A DNA stretch of 64,000 nt from Prorocentrum cordatum (GCA_963575745.1 CAUYUJ010020549.1:285001-349000); one strand, 5' to 3'. Counted from the stretch's first letter, positions 48,235 through 59,772 are shown. The notes: generated from the sequence alone by a model not told the origin. Made by a program: numbers and translations.

Positions 48235-49690
48235 ATCCTTTAGCATAAATACTGGATACGAGTCCTTACAAAAAGGACTCCTTCATAATGAACCTGCACT
48301 AAGGAATCCTTCAGAAGGAAGCGTCACTACGATCTCCAGTTTTAAAAAATAACCTGTACTAGTGAATTCCGCAAAAAGATCCCTTAATCAGGAATCTTAG
48401 CTAAGGAATCCTTGATAATGAGTCTTTACTGAAGAAGCATGTTATAAGGAACATGTACCAAGGAACCTGCGGTGAGGAACCATTGCAACAAAAACCATCA
48501 GCAAGAACAATTTTATAAGGACTCCTTCGTGCGGAACCTTTTACTAAGGAATCCTCAATCAGGGATCCGTACTCAAGTATTTTTTGTATGGAGTCTGTAT
48601 TCCGGAATCCTCAATGAGCAATCTTCAATGAGGAACCCCTAGTAAAGAAACCGCCAATACTAAGGAGTCGTTAATTAGCCACGTCAGCAAGAAAACGAGA
48701 CTGTACCAGGGAATCCTTAATAAGAAACTGCAGCAGGGAATCCTTCAGAAGGAGTCTTTAGTCTGGAATCCTTGGTAAGGAAATCGTGCGAACGACCTCT
48801 TAAGGAAATCGTGCGAACGACCTCTTAATAAAAAAAAGTTGCTCAGAAATCCTCAGTAGGGTTCTTCGATCATTTATTCTCACGTAGAAATTCTTGCTGA
48901 CGACCCATGGCCAAGGACCCTTTACGAAGGAATCATGCATAACGAATCTTTGCACAGGAACCCTTAGTGGTGAACCTTCACCAAGATATTCCCCCCCAAA
49001 AAAGAAATTATTTAATAACCCTTGGTAATAAATCTCTACAACAGAATACGTATCAATTGCAATGATGAAGCATCCTGATTAACGGAACTTCGCTCAGGAG
49101 CTGCTGATAATAATCTTCCACAAGCAATCCGATGTAAAGAATCTGTGTTAAGGAATCGCAAACGAAACATGTTACAAAAAGAATCCCTAGCAACGAATAT
49201 TTGCTATGAAATCCGGAGCGAAAAACATTTACAGTGGGATCCTGACAATGAATCCGCACTCAGGACACCTCGGTGAAGAATGTGTACTCAAGAACACTGA
49301 ATATCGCTACTCAAGAATCCTGTGTAACATATGTTTTACTTCGGACTCTTTAATGAAATAATTACTCAAAGAAACTCCAACCAAAAAACAAACTTCATTC
49401 AGGAGTCCTGGATGAAAACCCTTGAATACAAGATCATGCATGAAGAGCCTTTACACCAGAATCCTCAATTAGGACCTTTTACGCCGGAATATTTACCAAA
49501 GTATGATGGTTGAGGAACTCTTAGTAAAGAGTTTGTACTCCAGAATCCTTAGTCAGGAGCCTGCACCAAAGAATCCTCACTAAAAACTCTTCACTAAGGA
49601 ATCCGCGTAATAAGGAACATTAGAAGGAATCCGATGCAAGGAATCTGGAAGGAGGAGTCGTCAAGGAATCCCATGTAAGAATGTTGACAA
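48235..49690. repeat. Degenerate GGAATCCTT repeat block, AT-rich
   Basis: About 1.45 kb built from loose iterations of AAGGAATCCTTNNTAAGGAA-type 16-22 mers: GGAATCCTT, GGAACCTT, GAATCCTNAGT, ATAAGGA. It is far richer in A+T than the rest of the window and has no long open frame. The half-palindromic unit gives it weak two-fold symmetry. It stops where the RT fossil starts, near 49690. Confidence 0.8.
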
Positions 49691-51790
49691 AAGGGATGTC
49701 GACCTACACAGGGGAACACGATGGGGGATCCATTCGCTGTCCGAGCGTTTGTAGGTACTTTCGCACGTCCATTTTTGTCCTGGAGGCATGGCGAGTCCAG
49801 AGCTGATGTGCAATCTAAGCGATTGCGAGCATCGTGGCAAGGACTCCAACCCGACCTGAGCACGTACAAATTTGCGGATGATATCAATAGTTTTGCGCTG
49901 GCTGATCCGCAGATGTCGCTGAAGGATTTCACGACTAAGATTGCAGAGGTCGATGCCAGATTGGATTCTTTTCTTGCGAATTTCGGCTATGGCCAGAACA
50001 GCACCAAACAAGAGTACCTGATGTGTTTCGCTGCACGCGGCTGTCAGTGTCGGCACTTGCTCCGCCAAGACCCCACTCTCCTCCAGGGCTCCATCAAGGA
50101 AGAAGCGAGATATCTTGGGCCTTACCTACAGCTAGGCGTTTCGGCTAGGTCTGAGATTTCCAGGAGATGTTCGGCGGCGTGCTCTGGCTTTTTTTCACTG
50201 GGCAAGGCGTGGGGTCTGGGGATCCCGAAAAAGTGGAAACGTAGTCTCTTCATCGGGTTCGTTCAGAATGATCTCTTGAGTGGACTCGAGAGTTTCGTGG
50301 TCACGGAGACGGACACTACTATGCTTGATGGCTGTCTGGCACGTCTTGGGCGTATAGCTATGTTAGGTAAAGCTACCTCTTGCGACGGGCTGCAGGTAAA
50401 CACACTATCCAACAAACAAGTGCTCACTCATTGGAAGTTGGTTCCCTCCTCGCTGGAGCTTTTGAATCGCCGAGTTAAGTGTATCAATCGCGGGGTGCGC
50501 ATCCTGAGGAGCACACTCAGATTTTATGTGCACTGTTTGGTTCTTCTCCAATGGAATGTATGCGACCTCTGCTGGAACAGGCGGCCGGTCTAATTTCTAT
50601 TCTTCGCCATGGGCAAAACAAGTTGCTTCAGATCTTGATCGCGTCGCCAGGCTTCTTCCCTACGAGGGAGTGCGAGATGTTGCAAACGACCTGCGTCTAC
50701 TTAACGACTTGGAGGCCTCAGAGGACTTTCGGAGAGTGGATATGAACGACCTTCGTAGTCAAGTATTATCGGTAAGTATCCCCCTCCAGGCTATGCTCCC
50801 CCAGAGGTATCTCGTGAGGGTCCCGAAGAACATACAGAAGTGGATTTACCCTTTGTGTGCCCAATGGATCTCAATGGGGAGCCTTGTCAGGAGTGCATTC
50901 AGTACCCGAAACAAGTCACTCGAACATCTACGACATTGTCATACTTTACGCAACCTAGCTCATGTACTTACGCCAAGCAGCGTGTGTATACACTGCTTAC
51001 AGACAGATGCAACGCAAATTACTGCAGCTCGACTTGTATTACGCTCTCTACAGAAAAAGGCAACTGTTTTACGTGTGGACCCCGCACGTTGTGCCCACTG
51101 ATTACCCCATCGTCTTATGAATGCCTATGCTGTGACTTCGTGGGAGTGGACACGTTATCTCTCTGTCGCCATCTCCGAAGCCATCTGCCCGTCCTGCTTG
51201 TGCCTTTCGTCTCGACCTCTCGTACTGTTACCACTGACGTACACGGCTTTCACCATGGGAGCAGAGGCTCTGCAGAAACCTGCTTGGTACAAAGATCCCA
51301 ATTCCTTAGGAGGAAGAAACGCACCGACGCTGCAGAGATGGCGAACTACAAGTCACGCGCCGCACTTCGCATTCAAAATATGGCAGTGTGGGAGTGGGGA
51401 GCAACCAAGGCAGTGGCGGAGGAAGGGAATCCAGCACGATGCGAGAGGGCGGAGAATCTCAAGGTTGCTAGATATTTCCCGCGGTGTCCAGTACTTTCGT
51501 GTGCGGGTGCATCGCAAAGTGGAGGGCCTGAGAGCTACATTCCTGTTCAAAACGGACCTCCACCACTCGCTGGGTTCAGTGATCGGCCTGAGGATCGAGA
51601 CGCTTGTGGTGGTGGAGGGGGGCTCCTTCGTCTCAGAGGCGGCGCCGAGGGGGCAGCTAGAGAAAGAGACATTGAAGTTCCTGGATCGGAAGGACGCGAC
51701 GTCGTGAGTTCATCCCAACCCCTGGGTGATGAGTTCGAGGAGGCGCCTCCCCGCCAGCCTGTGCCAGCAATAGCAGTGTGAATGACAGTG
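49690..51790 (+). pseudogene. LINE fragment: C-terminal half of reverse transcriptase
   Basis: The 290-codon frame 49721-50593 begins at the RT block usually read QGxPxS (here GNT-MGDPFAVRAFV). It then has STYKFADDINSFALAD, with FADD at residues 51-54 (nt 49871-49882), the YxDD-box equivalent. It continues with FGYGQNSTKQEYL, the EEARYLGPYLQLG block at residues 128-139, and IPKKWKRSLFIGFVQNDLLS and GLESFV, a conserved order in dinoflagellate-type LINEs. Frames then change at ~50480 (CALFGSSP), ~50590 (WAKQVASDLDRVARLL) and ~50850 (FVCPMDLNGEPC). A C2H2-like finger is completed in another frame by FSTRNKSLEHLRHCH and SSVCIHC. At least three shifts, no N-terminal palm: a 5'-truncated, dead copy. 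Confidence 0.75.
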
Positions 51791-51822
51791 CCAGTCGTGA
51801 GATTTGAGCTAGCACACTCCCG

Positions 51823-52068
51823 ATGTTGGCAAGTAGTGAAAGGTTAGCAGCATTGGTAGCAGCAGGAAGTTTAACACATGAACAAATAGCTCGGGCAGTA
51901 AATAGGCCCCCAGCTAGTCTCACAGAAGGTTTCGCAGCGACATCCGCTCCTGAGATGCCTGGAAATAATATGCCTTCGAATCGTGGCAGAGGCGGCCGCA
52001 CCCAAGGGATGGGGGGGCGGGGGGCGAGCTCTGGTGGGCGGGGGAAAGGACGCGGTCGCCGCGCCTGA
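51823..52068 (+). CDS. Small RGG-rich open frame after the RT fossil
   Basis: 81 codons from ATG at 51823. The first half (LASSERLAALVAAGSLTHEQ, IARAVNRPPAS) looks like a short helical protein; the last 28 residues are RGG-like (NRGRGGRTQGMGGRGASSGG). It could be the C-terminal tail of the LINE polyprotein in yet another frame, or chance. There is a stop 15 bp upstream in frame. No family recognised. Confidence 0.35.
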   Translation: MLASSERLAALVAAGSLTHEQIARAVNRPPASLTEGFAATSAPEMPGNNMPSNRGRGGRTQGMGGRGASSGGRGKGRGRRA

Positions 52069-52328
52069 TGTATGGGCCCCCTTTGAGGGCGGTGTGCCTA
52101 TAGGGGCGCCCATCGGCCAGTGCAGTCTGTGCTGTGGGCCTGAGAGGGGCTCGCATCGGTAGTCGTCTGGTTTCGAAGGAACCCTCTCAGAGTACAGTCA
52201 AGTTTTTTACCTAACAGCGAAGACTGATAGGTTTCTAATGGGGTCAAAAGAAAGCATCTGATGACTCCCCAGGGGGGTCTGGGCGGGAGCCGGACAGGCG
52301 AGAACCGGGCTCGTTTTAAGCAAACAGT

Positions 52329-52741
52329 CACACACTTCGTGCTCTTCGACCTCCCAGAACTCCATTCCCGGGCCACATTTTGAATGCCCGGAGCTGTAGG
52401 CCACTTCGTGCTCTTCGACTTCCCAGAACTCCATTCCCGGGCCACATTCTGAATGCCCGGAGCCAACTGTAGGCCACTTCGTGGTCTTCGAGGTCCCAGA
52501 ACTCCATTCCCGGGCCACATTTTGAATGCCCGGAGCCAACTGTAGGCCACTTCGTGCTCTTCCAGGTCCCAGAACTCAATTCCCGGGCCATATTTTGAAT
52601 GCCCGGAGCCAACTGTAAGCCACTTCGTGGTCTTCGAGTTCCCAGAACTCCATTCCTGGGCATGATTTTGAATGCCCGGAGCCAGCTGTAGGCCACTTCG
52701 TATTCTTCGAGTTCCCAGAACTTCATTCCCGGGCCACACTT
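52329..52741 (-). repeat. ~73-bp tandem array, six units
   Basis: Units open with GGCCACTTCGTGNTCTTCGA at about 52329, 52400, 52473, 52545, 52618 and 52691. Each continues CCCAGAACTCCATTCCCGGG then CCACATTTTGAATGCCCGGA. The last unit runs into the CTGAGG array at TTTGAATG(CTGAGG). Confidence 0.95.
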
Positions 52742-54045
52742 TGAATGCTGAGGCAGGCTGATGCTGAGGCTGAGGCAGGCTGAGGCTGAGGCAGGCTGAG
52801 GCTGAGGCCGAGGCTGAAGGCAGACTGAGGCTGAGGCTGAAGCAGACTGAGGCTGAGGCTGAGGCAGGCTGAGGCTGAGGCTGAGGCAGGCTGATGCTGA
52901 GGCAGGCTGAGGCTGAGGCTGAGGCTGATGCAGGCTGAGGCTGAGGCAGGCTGAGGCTGAGGCCGAGGCTGAAGGCAGACTGAGGCTGAGGCTGAAGCAG
53001 GCTGAGGCTGAGGCTGAGGCAGGCTGAGGCTGAGGCTGAGGCAGGCTGATGCTGAGGCAGGCTGAGGCTGAGGCTGAGGCTGATGCAGGCTGAGGCTGAG
53101 GCAGGCTGAGGCTGAGGCCGAGGCTGAAGGCAGACTGAGGCTGAGGCTGAAGCAGGCTGAGGCTGAGGCTGAGGCAGGCTGAGGCTGAGGCTGAGGCAGG
53201 CTGATGCTGAGGCAGGCTGAGGCTGAGGCTGAGGCTGATGCAGGCTGAGGCTGAGGCAGGCTGAGGCTGAGGCCGAGGCTGAAGGCAGACTGAGGCTGAG
53301 GCTGAAGCAGGCTGAGGCTGAGGCAGGATGAGGCTGAGGCTGAGACTGAGGCAGGTGAAGGCTGATGCTGAGGCAGGCTGAGGCTGAGGCTGAGGTGAGG
53401 CTGAGGCAGGCTGAGCAGGCTGATGCTGAGGCAGGCTGAGGATAGGCAGGCTGAGGCTGAGGCGAGGCTGAAGGCAGACTGAGGCTGAGGCTGAAGCAGG
53501 CTGAGGCTGAGGCTGAGGCAGGCTGAGGCTGAGGCTGAGGCAGGCTGATGCTGAGGCAGGCTGAGGCTGAGGCTGAGGCTGATGGCTGAGGCTGAGGCAG
53601 GCTGAGGCTGAGGCCGAGGCTGAAGGCAGACTGAGGCTGAGGCTGAAGCAGACTGAGGCTGAGGCTGAGGCAGGCTGAGGCTGAGGCTGAAGCAGGCTGA
53701 TGCTGAGGCAGGCTGAGGCTGAGGCTGAGGCTGATGCAGGCTGAGGCTGAGGCAGGCTGAGGCTGAGGCCGAGGCTGAAGGCAGACTGAGGCAGAGCTGA
53801 GGCAGGCTGAGGCTGAGGCAGGCTGAGGCTGAGGCTGAGGCTGAGGCAGGCTGATGCTGAGGCAGGCTGAGGCTGAGGCTGAGGCTGATGCAGGGTGAGG
53901 CTGAGGCAGGCTGAGGCTGAGGCCGAGGCTGAAGGCAGACTGATGTGAGGCTGAAGCAGGCTGAGGCTGAGGCTGAGGCAGGCTGAGGCTGAGGCAGGCT
54001 GAGGCTGAGGCTGAGGCAGGCTGAGGCTGAGGCTGTGACTGCGAC
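52742..54045 (+). repeat. CTGAGG hexanucleotide array with 155-bp higher-order unit
   Basis: 1.3 kb of GGCTGAGGCTGAGGCA and variants. The marker GCCGAGGCTGAAGGCAGACT recurs at 52807, 52962, 53117, 53272, (53461), 53612, 53768 and 53932: the first three intervals are exactly 155 bp, later ones 151-189. A 448-codon minus-strand frame (SLSLPQPQPASASA) crosses it, but the hexamer is stop-free in every frame. Confidence 0.96.
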
Positions 54046-54250
54046 TGCCGTTGCCACTGCGACTGCCATCGCGAATGCGACTACGACTGCGAGAACAGCA
54101 GAATTCTACAACAGGATTCTCATCTGAATCTTAAGGGGAATGTTTCCAGATATGCTCCTACACATCGCTGTTAGGTTGCTTTGCCGGGATAATACGGGCT
54201 CATAGTCGGTTGCTTGACAGGGACTCCATGAGGATCTGCTCTGCTCTGCT
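54046..54250. other. Short spacer after the array
   Basis: GCGACTGCCGTTGCCACTGC iterations to 54092, then ~150 bp of unassigned moderate-GC sequence. Confidence 0.5.
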
Positions 54251-54560
54251 CCCCCCCTCCTCCTCCACCCCCCCCTCCCCCTCCTCCTCTCCTCCTCCTC
54301 CTCCTCCTCTCTCCTCCCCTCCTCCCCCTCCTCCTCCTCCTCCCTCCTCCTCCTCCTCCTCCTCCTCCCTCTCTCTCCTCCTCCTCCTCCTCCTCCCTCC
54401 TCCTCCTCCTCCTCCTCCTCCTCCTCTCCTCCCTCCTCCTCTCCCCCTCCTCCTCCTCCCCCCCCCTTCTTCCTCCCTCCTCCTCCTCTCCTCCTCCTCC
54501 CCCTCCTCCTTCCTCTCCTCCTCTCCTCCTCCTCCTCCTCCTCCTCCTCCTCCTCCTCGT
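54251..54560 (-). repeat. (TCC)n microsatellite
   Basis: About 310 bp of pyrimidines (TCC, CCCCTCC), one of the longest TCC arrays in the window. Confidence 0.96.
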
Positions 54561-55141
54561 CGAAGCACCACCCCCAGCTCTGCCTCGGACATCCCCTGAC
54601 CGGGGCCCTCCGAGCCGCGCCCGCCGCCCGAAGGGGGGGGGAGAAAGGGGCGCGGCGACGGCAGCGCCCCCACGGCGCCCCCTGGGGGGGGGTGGCCAGA
54701 AATGCATCCCGCGGCGCTGACCGGGGGCGGGGGGGGGAGGCACGGCAGCGGGGTGCAGCTCGGGGTCCTCCTCCTCTCCCCCCTCGGGCCCCTCGACGAA
54801 AGGTCGGGTGCTGCCAGAGATGCCCCTGGCCCAGGGAAGCTCCCGCGGCCTCCAGACCCAGAGGGCCCCAGGGGCTCCAAAATCGAGCGAAAAGCTGGGG
54901 GCACCTTGGGCCAGGGGCACCTTCAGCACCCCCCGAGAAGTAAGGAGAGTCGCAGCAGCCCCCGGAGCAGGCCGGCCTGAGCTGGGCCGCATCGCGAAGT
55001 CGACTGGCTGGGTGCTACGACAAGGGTTTTGAGGGCGGACCGCCCCACCAAGAGAAAGAAAAACTACACAGCCATAAACAGAAGCATGACTCTTCGGAGG
55101 CGCGAGCCCGTCATTCGAACATGAGAGCACGACATGAAGAT
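54561..55141. other. GC-rich spacer
   Basis: CCTTGGGCCAGGGGCAC-CTTC at 54903 resembles CCTTGGGCCAGGGGCACTTC at 25080, with GCCCCTGGCCCAGGGAAGCT at 54821 as its inverted partner; this may be another short foldback element (54818-54925). No gene recognised. Confidence 0.5.
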
Positions 55142-55284
55142 AAACTGCTGGAGCTCCGCGCGGATACTCTTGGATCGGCGCTGGAGCCCCTCCCTGGCGC
55201 ACGGAGAGCGCCAGGGGCGGCGCCAGAGGTGCCGCCGAGGGGGTCCAGCGCCCATCCAAGAATATCCGCGCGGAGCTCCAACAA
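55142..55284. mobile_element. Family A foldback element, copy 8
   Basis: GCTGGAGCTCCGCGCGGATA to TATCCGCGCGGAGCTCCAAC, with a GAGCTCC instead of GCGCTCC arm on both sides, i.e. a compensated change in the stem. Confidence 0.88.
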
Positions 55285-55301
55285 CGTATCTTAATGTTTA
55301 G

Positions 55302-55450
55302 GTCGGGCATGTCCTCCTACAGGCGGATCTTGGACGAGAAATTGCACGTGGCCCACAAATCCAAGATGGCCAAGAGAGCACGAAACCTCGCCCCCAGACT
55401 CTTGCTGCACCACTTTTGGGACCCCCCTCCTGCAGAGGACCCTGAGCGAC
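55302..55450. mobile_element. Diverged family H element, copy 6
   Basis: GTCGGGCATGTCCTCCTACA-GGCGGAT and GACCCCCCTCCTGCAGAGGA, with CCCCAGACTC in the centre. GC-shifted compared with H1 and H4. Confidence 0.6.
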
Positions 55451-55622
55451 TCGCCGTTGCGCGCCGTGCCTCCTCGCTCGGACTCCGGGGCTCGCGCCTT
55501 GGAGCACCGTCGGGCTGGAGCCGCGCCTCCGCAGGTATAGGGGGCGGGGCCGGGGCACGCCTCCAGCTCGCCGCTCTCCGCCCTCCGCCCGGGGGGCCCT
55601 CCTGCTCTCCCCCCCCCCCCCT

Positions 55623-55820
55623 CCAGAGGCCTCCTGGAAGGGGTCCGACTGGGTGGGGTCGGAGGATCGCCTATGCATCGCCGATGCGTCGCCGACGCAT
55701 CGGCGACGTCGGCGTGGAGCAAACCGGGCTCCGCATCGCGCCGCTCCGGCGGTGCCTCGGCGATGCGGCACGATCCGCGGACGCTGTCTCCTCAGCCTCG
55801 GACCCCACCTGGGAGGCCTG
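55623..55820. mobile_element. Family G MITE, copy 5
   Basis: AGAGGCCTCCTGGAAGGGGT to GACCCCACCTGGGAGGCCTG. The interior GCATCGGCGACGTCGGCGTG is shortened. Confidence 0.88.
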
Positions 55821-55970
55821 GCCCCCCCGGGCCCCTCGGCGGGCGTGAGGAGGAGTCGCAGCAGCCCCCGTGAGCAGGCAGGCCCGAGCCGGGCCGCATC
55901 GCCACATCGAGTGGGATCGGGAACGCATCGGACCGCCGCGCCTGGCTCTGGCTGGCCCCGGGCCGAGTCT

Positions 55971-56097
55971 GGCCATCGCTCGGACGTCCATTCCCTGTTT
56001 TTATTCGGTTTCGTGCCTGGCTGTTTCGCGAAATGATCAAGGCTGTTCCTCGATGGCCCCCGCCGAGGGAAAAATGCACACGTCCGAGCGATGCCAA
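55971..56097. mobile_element. Family K MITE, copy 4
   Basis: GGCCATCGCTCGGACGTCCA to GCACACGTCCGAGCGATGCC-A, 127 bp, collinear with copy 2. Confidence 0.92.
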
Positions 56098-56400
56098 GGA
56101 GTCGAGTCGGCATCGCGGCCCCCGCCGGCGAATCGCATCGCATCGAAGCAGGCGGGGGGCGGGCCGGCGGGGCGGCGGGGGCGCCTCCAGCTCGTACCCC
56201 GCGACGGTGTGGCCAGCGTCGGGGCCCAGCATCCAGTCCTGCCGCCAGTCTCCCGGGGGGGGGGACCCCCCCGACTCCGACGTCGCGTTTTGCCAACTAT
56301 CCTGCTTTTTATTGGGTACGCGTTTTGAAGAGACAGCGCCCCGCGTCCACTCCTGCCTCCCGCTGCCCCTCTCGTGCTCCTCTCCTTGCCCCTGCTCCGC
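56098..56400. other. Spacer with a reversed family E fragment
   Basis: 56318-56362 reversed reads GGACGCGGGGCGCTGTCTCT, TCAAAACGCGTACCCAATAA, the E end. The rest is GC-rich and unassigned. Confidence 0.55.
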
Positions 56401-56514
56401 ATGCCGCCATCCTCGTCATCGTCATCGTGCTCATCATGCTTATCACGCTCAGCATCATGTTTACTTCAATATGGTCCCCCATGATTACAAGGATCCTGAT
56501 CAGAATGCGAATCA

Positions 56515-56555
56515 GCATGAGAATGATGACCATCATCATCATTAGCATCTTTATC

Positions 56556-56587
<32 letters not shown>

Positions 56588-56609
56588 AATCATCATCATC
56601 ATTATCATT

Positions 56610-56678
<69 letters not shown>

Positions 56679-57424
56679 GTCATCGTCATCGTCATCATCG
56701 TCATCATCATGATTATCATCATCATGATCAGAAGTATCATCAGAAGCATCATCATAATCAGCATCAGCATCTTCATCATTAGCACCATCACCATCACAAT
56801 CACCATCACCAGCATCATCACCACCATCACCATCGCCATCGCCATTACAACCACCATCACCATAATCATCACCATCACCACCATCATCATCACCATTGTC
56901 ATCGTCATCATGATCGTGACCGTCATCGGAAGCAGCATCGTCGTAGTCATAATCATAATCATAATCAGTATCATAATCATCATCATCGTCGTCATCTTCA
57001 TCATCATCATGATCATCGTCATCATCGTCATCATCATCATCGTCAGCATCATTCACCATGATCATCGTTGTCCTCATCATCACTATGATTACCTATCTTC
57101 GTCATGACATCACCATCAGCAATCATCACCATGATCAACATCAACAGCACCAACAACATCAGCATCAACAGCATCACCACCACCACCGTCATCCCCATCA
57201 CATTCATCATCATTTCCACCATCACAATCAGCACCGGCACCAGCACCAGCACCATCACCCAAACCATCACCATCATCATCAGCCTCGTCGTCGTCATAAT
57301 CATCAGCGGGTTCATCATCATCATGATAATCGTCATCATCATCATCATCGACATCATCATCATCATCATCATCATCGTCATCGTCGTCATCATCATCATC
57401 ATTATCATCATAATCATCATCATT

Positions 57425-57472
<48 letters not shown>

Positions 57473-57962
57473 TTCGTCATCATCATCAGCATCATCAGCT
57501 TCACCACCACCATCATCAGCAGCAGCATCAACACCAACATCATCAGCATCAGCATCAGCATCAGCTTAAACAGAGTCATCATCATCATCATCATCATCAT
57601 CATGATCATGATCATGATCATCATCTTCATCATCAGCATCGTCAGCATCACTCACCAGATCAGCATCACGTTCATCGGTATCATCGTTGGTATCAGCACC
57701 ACCATCACCATAAACAGCAACACCAACGCCATTATTGATCATTGCAGTCGTCATCCGCATCGTCCTCCGAGTCACCATCATCAGCATCATCAGCAACAAC
57801 ATCTTTATCATCACCAACTCACCAGCAGCACGGACATCATCATCAACAATCATCATCAGCATCATAATCGTCATCATGAACACCGTCAACACCAACAATA
57901 ACAACAAAACCAACATCAACATCATCATCATCACAACCACCATCATCATGATCATCATCATG

Positions 57963-58035
<73 letters not shown>

Positions 58036-58036
58036 C
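56515..58036 (-). repeat. 1.5-kb (ATC)n compound microsatellite
   Basis: ATC/CAT with ATG, GTC, ACC and AGC variants. The purest blocks are 56610-56675, 57425-57470 and 57960-58035. Interruptions are mostly single-base changes, so it looks old. On the minus strand it is GAT, the same unit as at 0.7-1.3 kb and 4.6-4.8 kb. Frames of 200-340 codons (poly-Ile/Met/Asp/His) are artefacts. Confidence 0.96.
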
Positions 58037-58404
58037 AATCGCAATCAGCACCGGCAGCGTCCATTCGTACGCTCTTCCCCCCATCCGCCTCCCGCAGCGT
58101 CCAAGAGGTCTCGGGGACGTCCAAGAGGGGGGCGTCCAAGAGGGGGCGCGGAAATCATGGCCTGAAGCATGTGTGCGGCCTGGGGGGGGGGGCGGGCAGG
58201 GGACAGATTGAAAGAAAAGAGAGGGCCATCAGGTCTGGGGAGACATCGTGGCAACGGCGATGATATCCGCCCATCGAAATCACCCCCTCTTGGACGCCCC
58301 CGAATGTCGCGTCTACTGGCTCTAATTGACATTTCGGCTGCCGTGCGCGCCGTGCCGTTGAGGACGGAGAGGGTTCATTGCCCGCGAATGGGCGAGGCGT
58401 CTAT
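58037..58404. other. Spacer with short repeats
   Basis: GTCCAAGAGGGGGCGT-type iterations at 58100-58150. GGCATGTGTGCGGCCTGGGG at 58165 resembles 24745-24770. No gene. Confidence 0.45.
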
Positions 58405-58620
58405 GTAGAAGACTCCCAGATGAGGTCAGAATAGATGGGGTCGGAGCATCGCGCCACATCGGTGATACATCGGCGATGCACCGGCGATGCACCGGCGATG
58501 CACCGGCGATGTATCGTCGACGTCGGCGATGCATCGGCGACGTCGACGCGAAGCAAATCGGCGATGCATAGGCGATGCGGCGCGACCCTCTGATCCCATC
58601 TACTCTGAGCCCATATAGGA
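58405..58620. mobile_element. Family G MITE, copy 6
   Basis: TAGAAGACTCCCAGATGAGG to GAGCCCATATAGGATA: both AGGCCTCC ends are mutated, but the CATCGGCGATG interior (58460-58580) is the most regular of all copies. Confidence 0.85.
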
Positions 58621-59034
58621 TACGAGAATGCCGCCCATGCACCGTACTATGCCTGGACTCCGCTCAGGCCACGCTCCATCGCGGTACGGTGCATAGTTTG
58701 TTCGTCTCTGGAGGTCGCAAAACCATGCATCATACCATTCCTGGGTCGACAAATCCGCCGACCCTGTCGGCGTGTGGAAGAGGCTTCTCCGTCTGCTCCC
58801 TCTTCGTCGTCGTCGATGTTCCTTCTTCTTTCCCCGCAGCGTCGTTGCTTCTACCCCTCTCCCAAGGCCTCCTTCTGAGTCGCGCCAGTCCAAGGCGAGG
58901 TTGAAGAGCGTCGCACTTGAGTCGAAGGGAAGCCCCTTGCCTTTGATCCCTTCCCGGGGAAGGGGGGGGGGGTTGTCCCGGGGTAACTCCCGGGGGGGTC
59001 CCGGGTTTATACGCCGCCCTCCCGGGGAATCCCG
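58621..59034. other. Unassigned spacer
   Basis: The palindromic pair CACCGTACTATGCC and CGGTACGGTGCATAGT at 58640-58698, possibly a small foldback; G and C runs at 58966. No gene. Confidence 0.4.
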
Positions 59035-59530
59035 GAGCCCAAAAAGGCCCCAAGACTGGCCAAGAGTGCCCCAAGAGGCCCCAAATATGATCCAAGAGGG
59101 CCCCGAATCGCCGAATGATCTGTCCAAGACGCCTTGACGGCCTCCAGACGGCCCAAGAGGCCTGCGAGACGCCCCCAGAGGCCTCCAGGACCGTTCCCAC
59201 GAGAGCCCCAAGAGGCACAAATCATGGATTTCCAATGCGTTTTTCAAGGATTTTGGCGTTCTCACCTCTTCCGCTTCCCCACGCGCCAAGACGGCCCAAG
59301 AGGCACCCAAGATCGCCCCGACACGGCCCAAGAGGTCTCCAAGAGGGTCCCCAAACGGACCAAAAGTGCCCCAAGACGGCCCAAGACGCCTCCCAGATGC
59401 ACAAAAGGCCCCCAAAACGGTTCCAAGAGAGTGCCCAGACGGGGGACCCGAACGGACATTTCGAGCCCTCAGCCCCGAGAAGCTCCCAAGAGGCCCCCCA
59501 GGAAGCCCAAAGAGGCCCCAAGAGGCTCCC
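59035..59530 (+). repeat. CCAAGAGGC-type minisatellite, array 3
   Basis: Irregular 9-14 bp iterations of CCCCAAGANGNCC over ~500 bp, interrupted at 59220-59280. Open frames (PKRPQEAP type) follow from the unit. Confidence 0.88.
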
Positions 59531-59772
59531 GTGTGTTTTCTTGGGCCTCCCACCCTCCCCCTCGTCGGCAATGCGCTTCTCCCACACTGAGCATTCTTCC
59601 TGTTGCGTTGTTATGTCTCCCCAATGACAGAACGCTGTCTCCAGGGTCGGCGGCATCGGCCGTAAGGCCTTCGCAATCGACGACGCCACGAGAGGAGCCA
59701 CCGCGGTACGGTGCACACACATCGCCTGCGGATAAGAGGCCTGGAAACTGAGAGGAACAAGAAACGCCAGAA

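Noticed and set aside
52723-54069. A 448-codon minus-strand frame rich in SLSLPQPQPASASA
   Set aside because: The CCTCAG hexamer reads as a dipeptide in every phase without stops, and the 155-bp unit shifts frame each time.
56091-57901. Poly-Ile/His/Asp frames up to 338 codons suggesting metal-binding His-rich proteins
   Set aside because: They come entirely from the ATC array, with no signal peptide or conserved flank.
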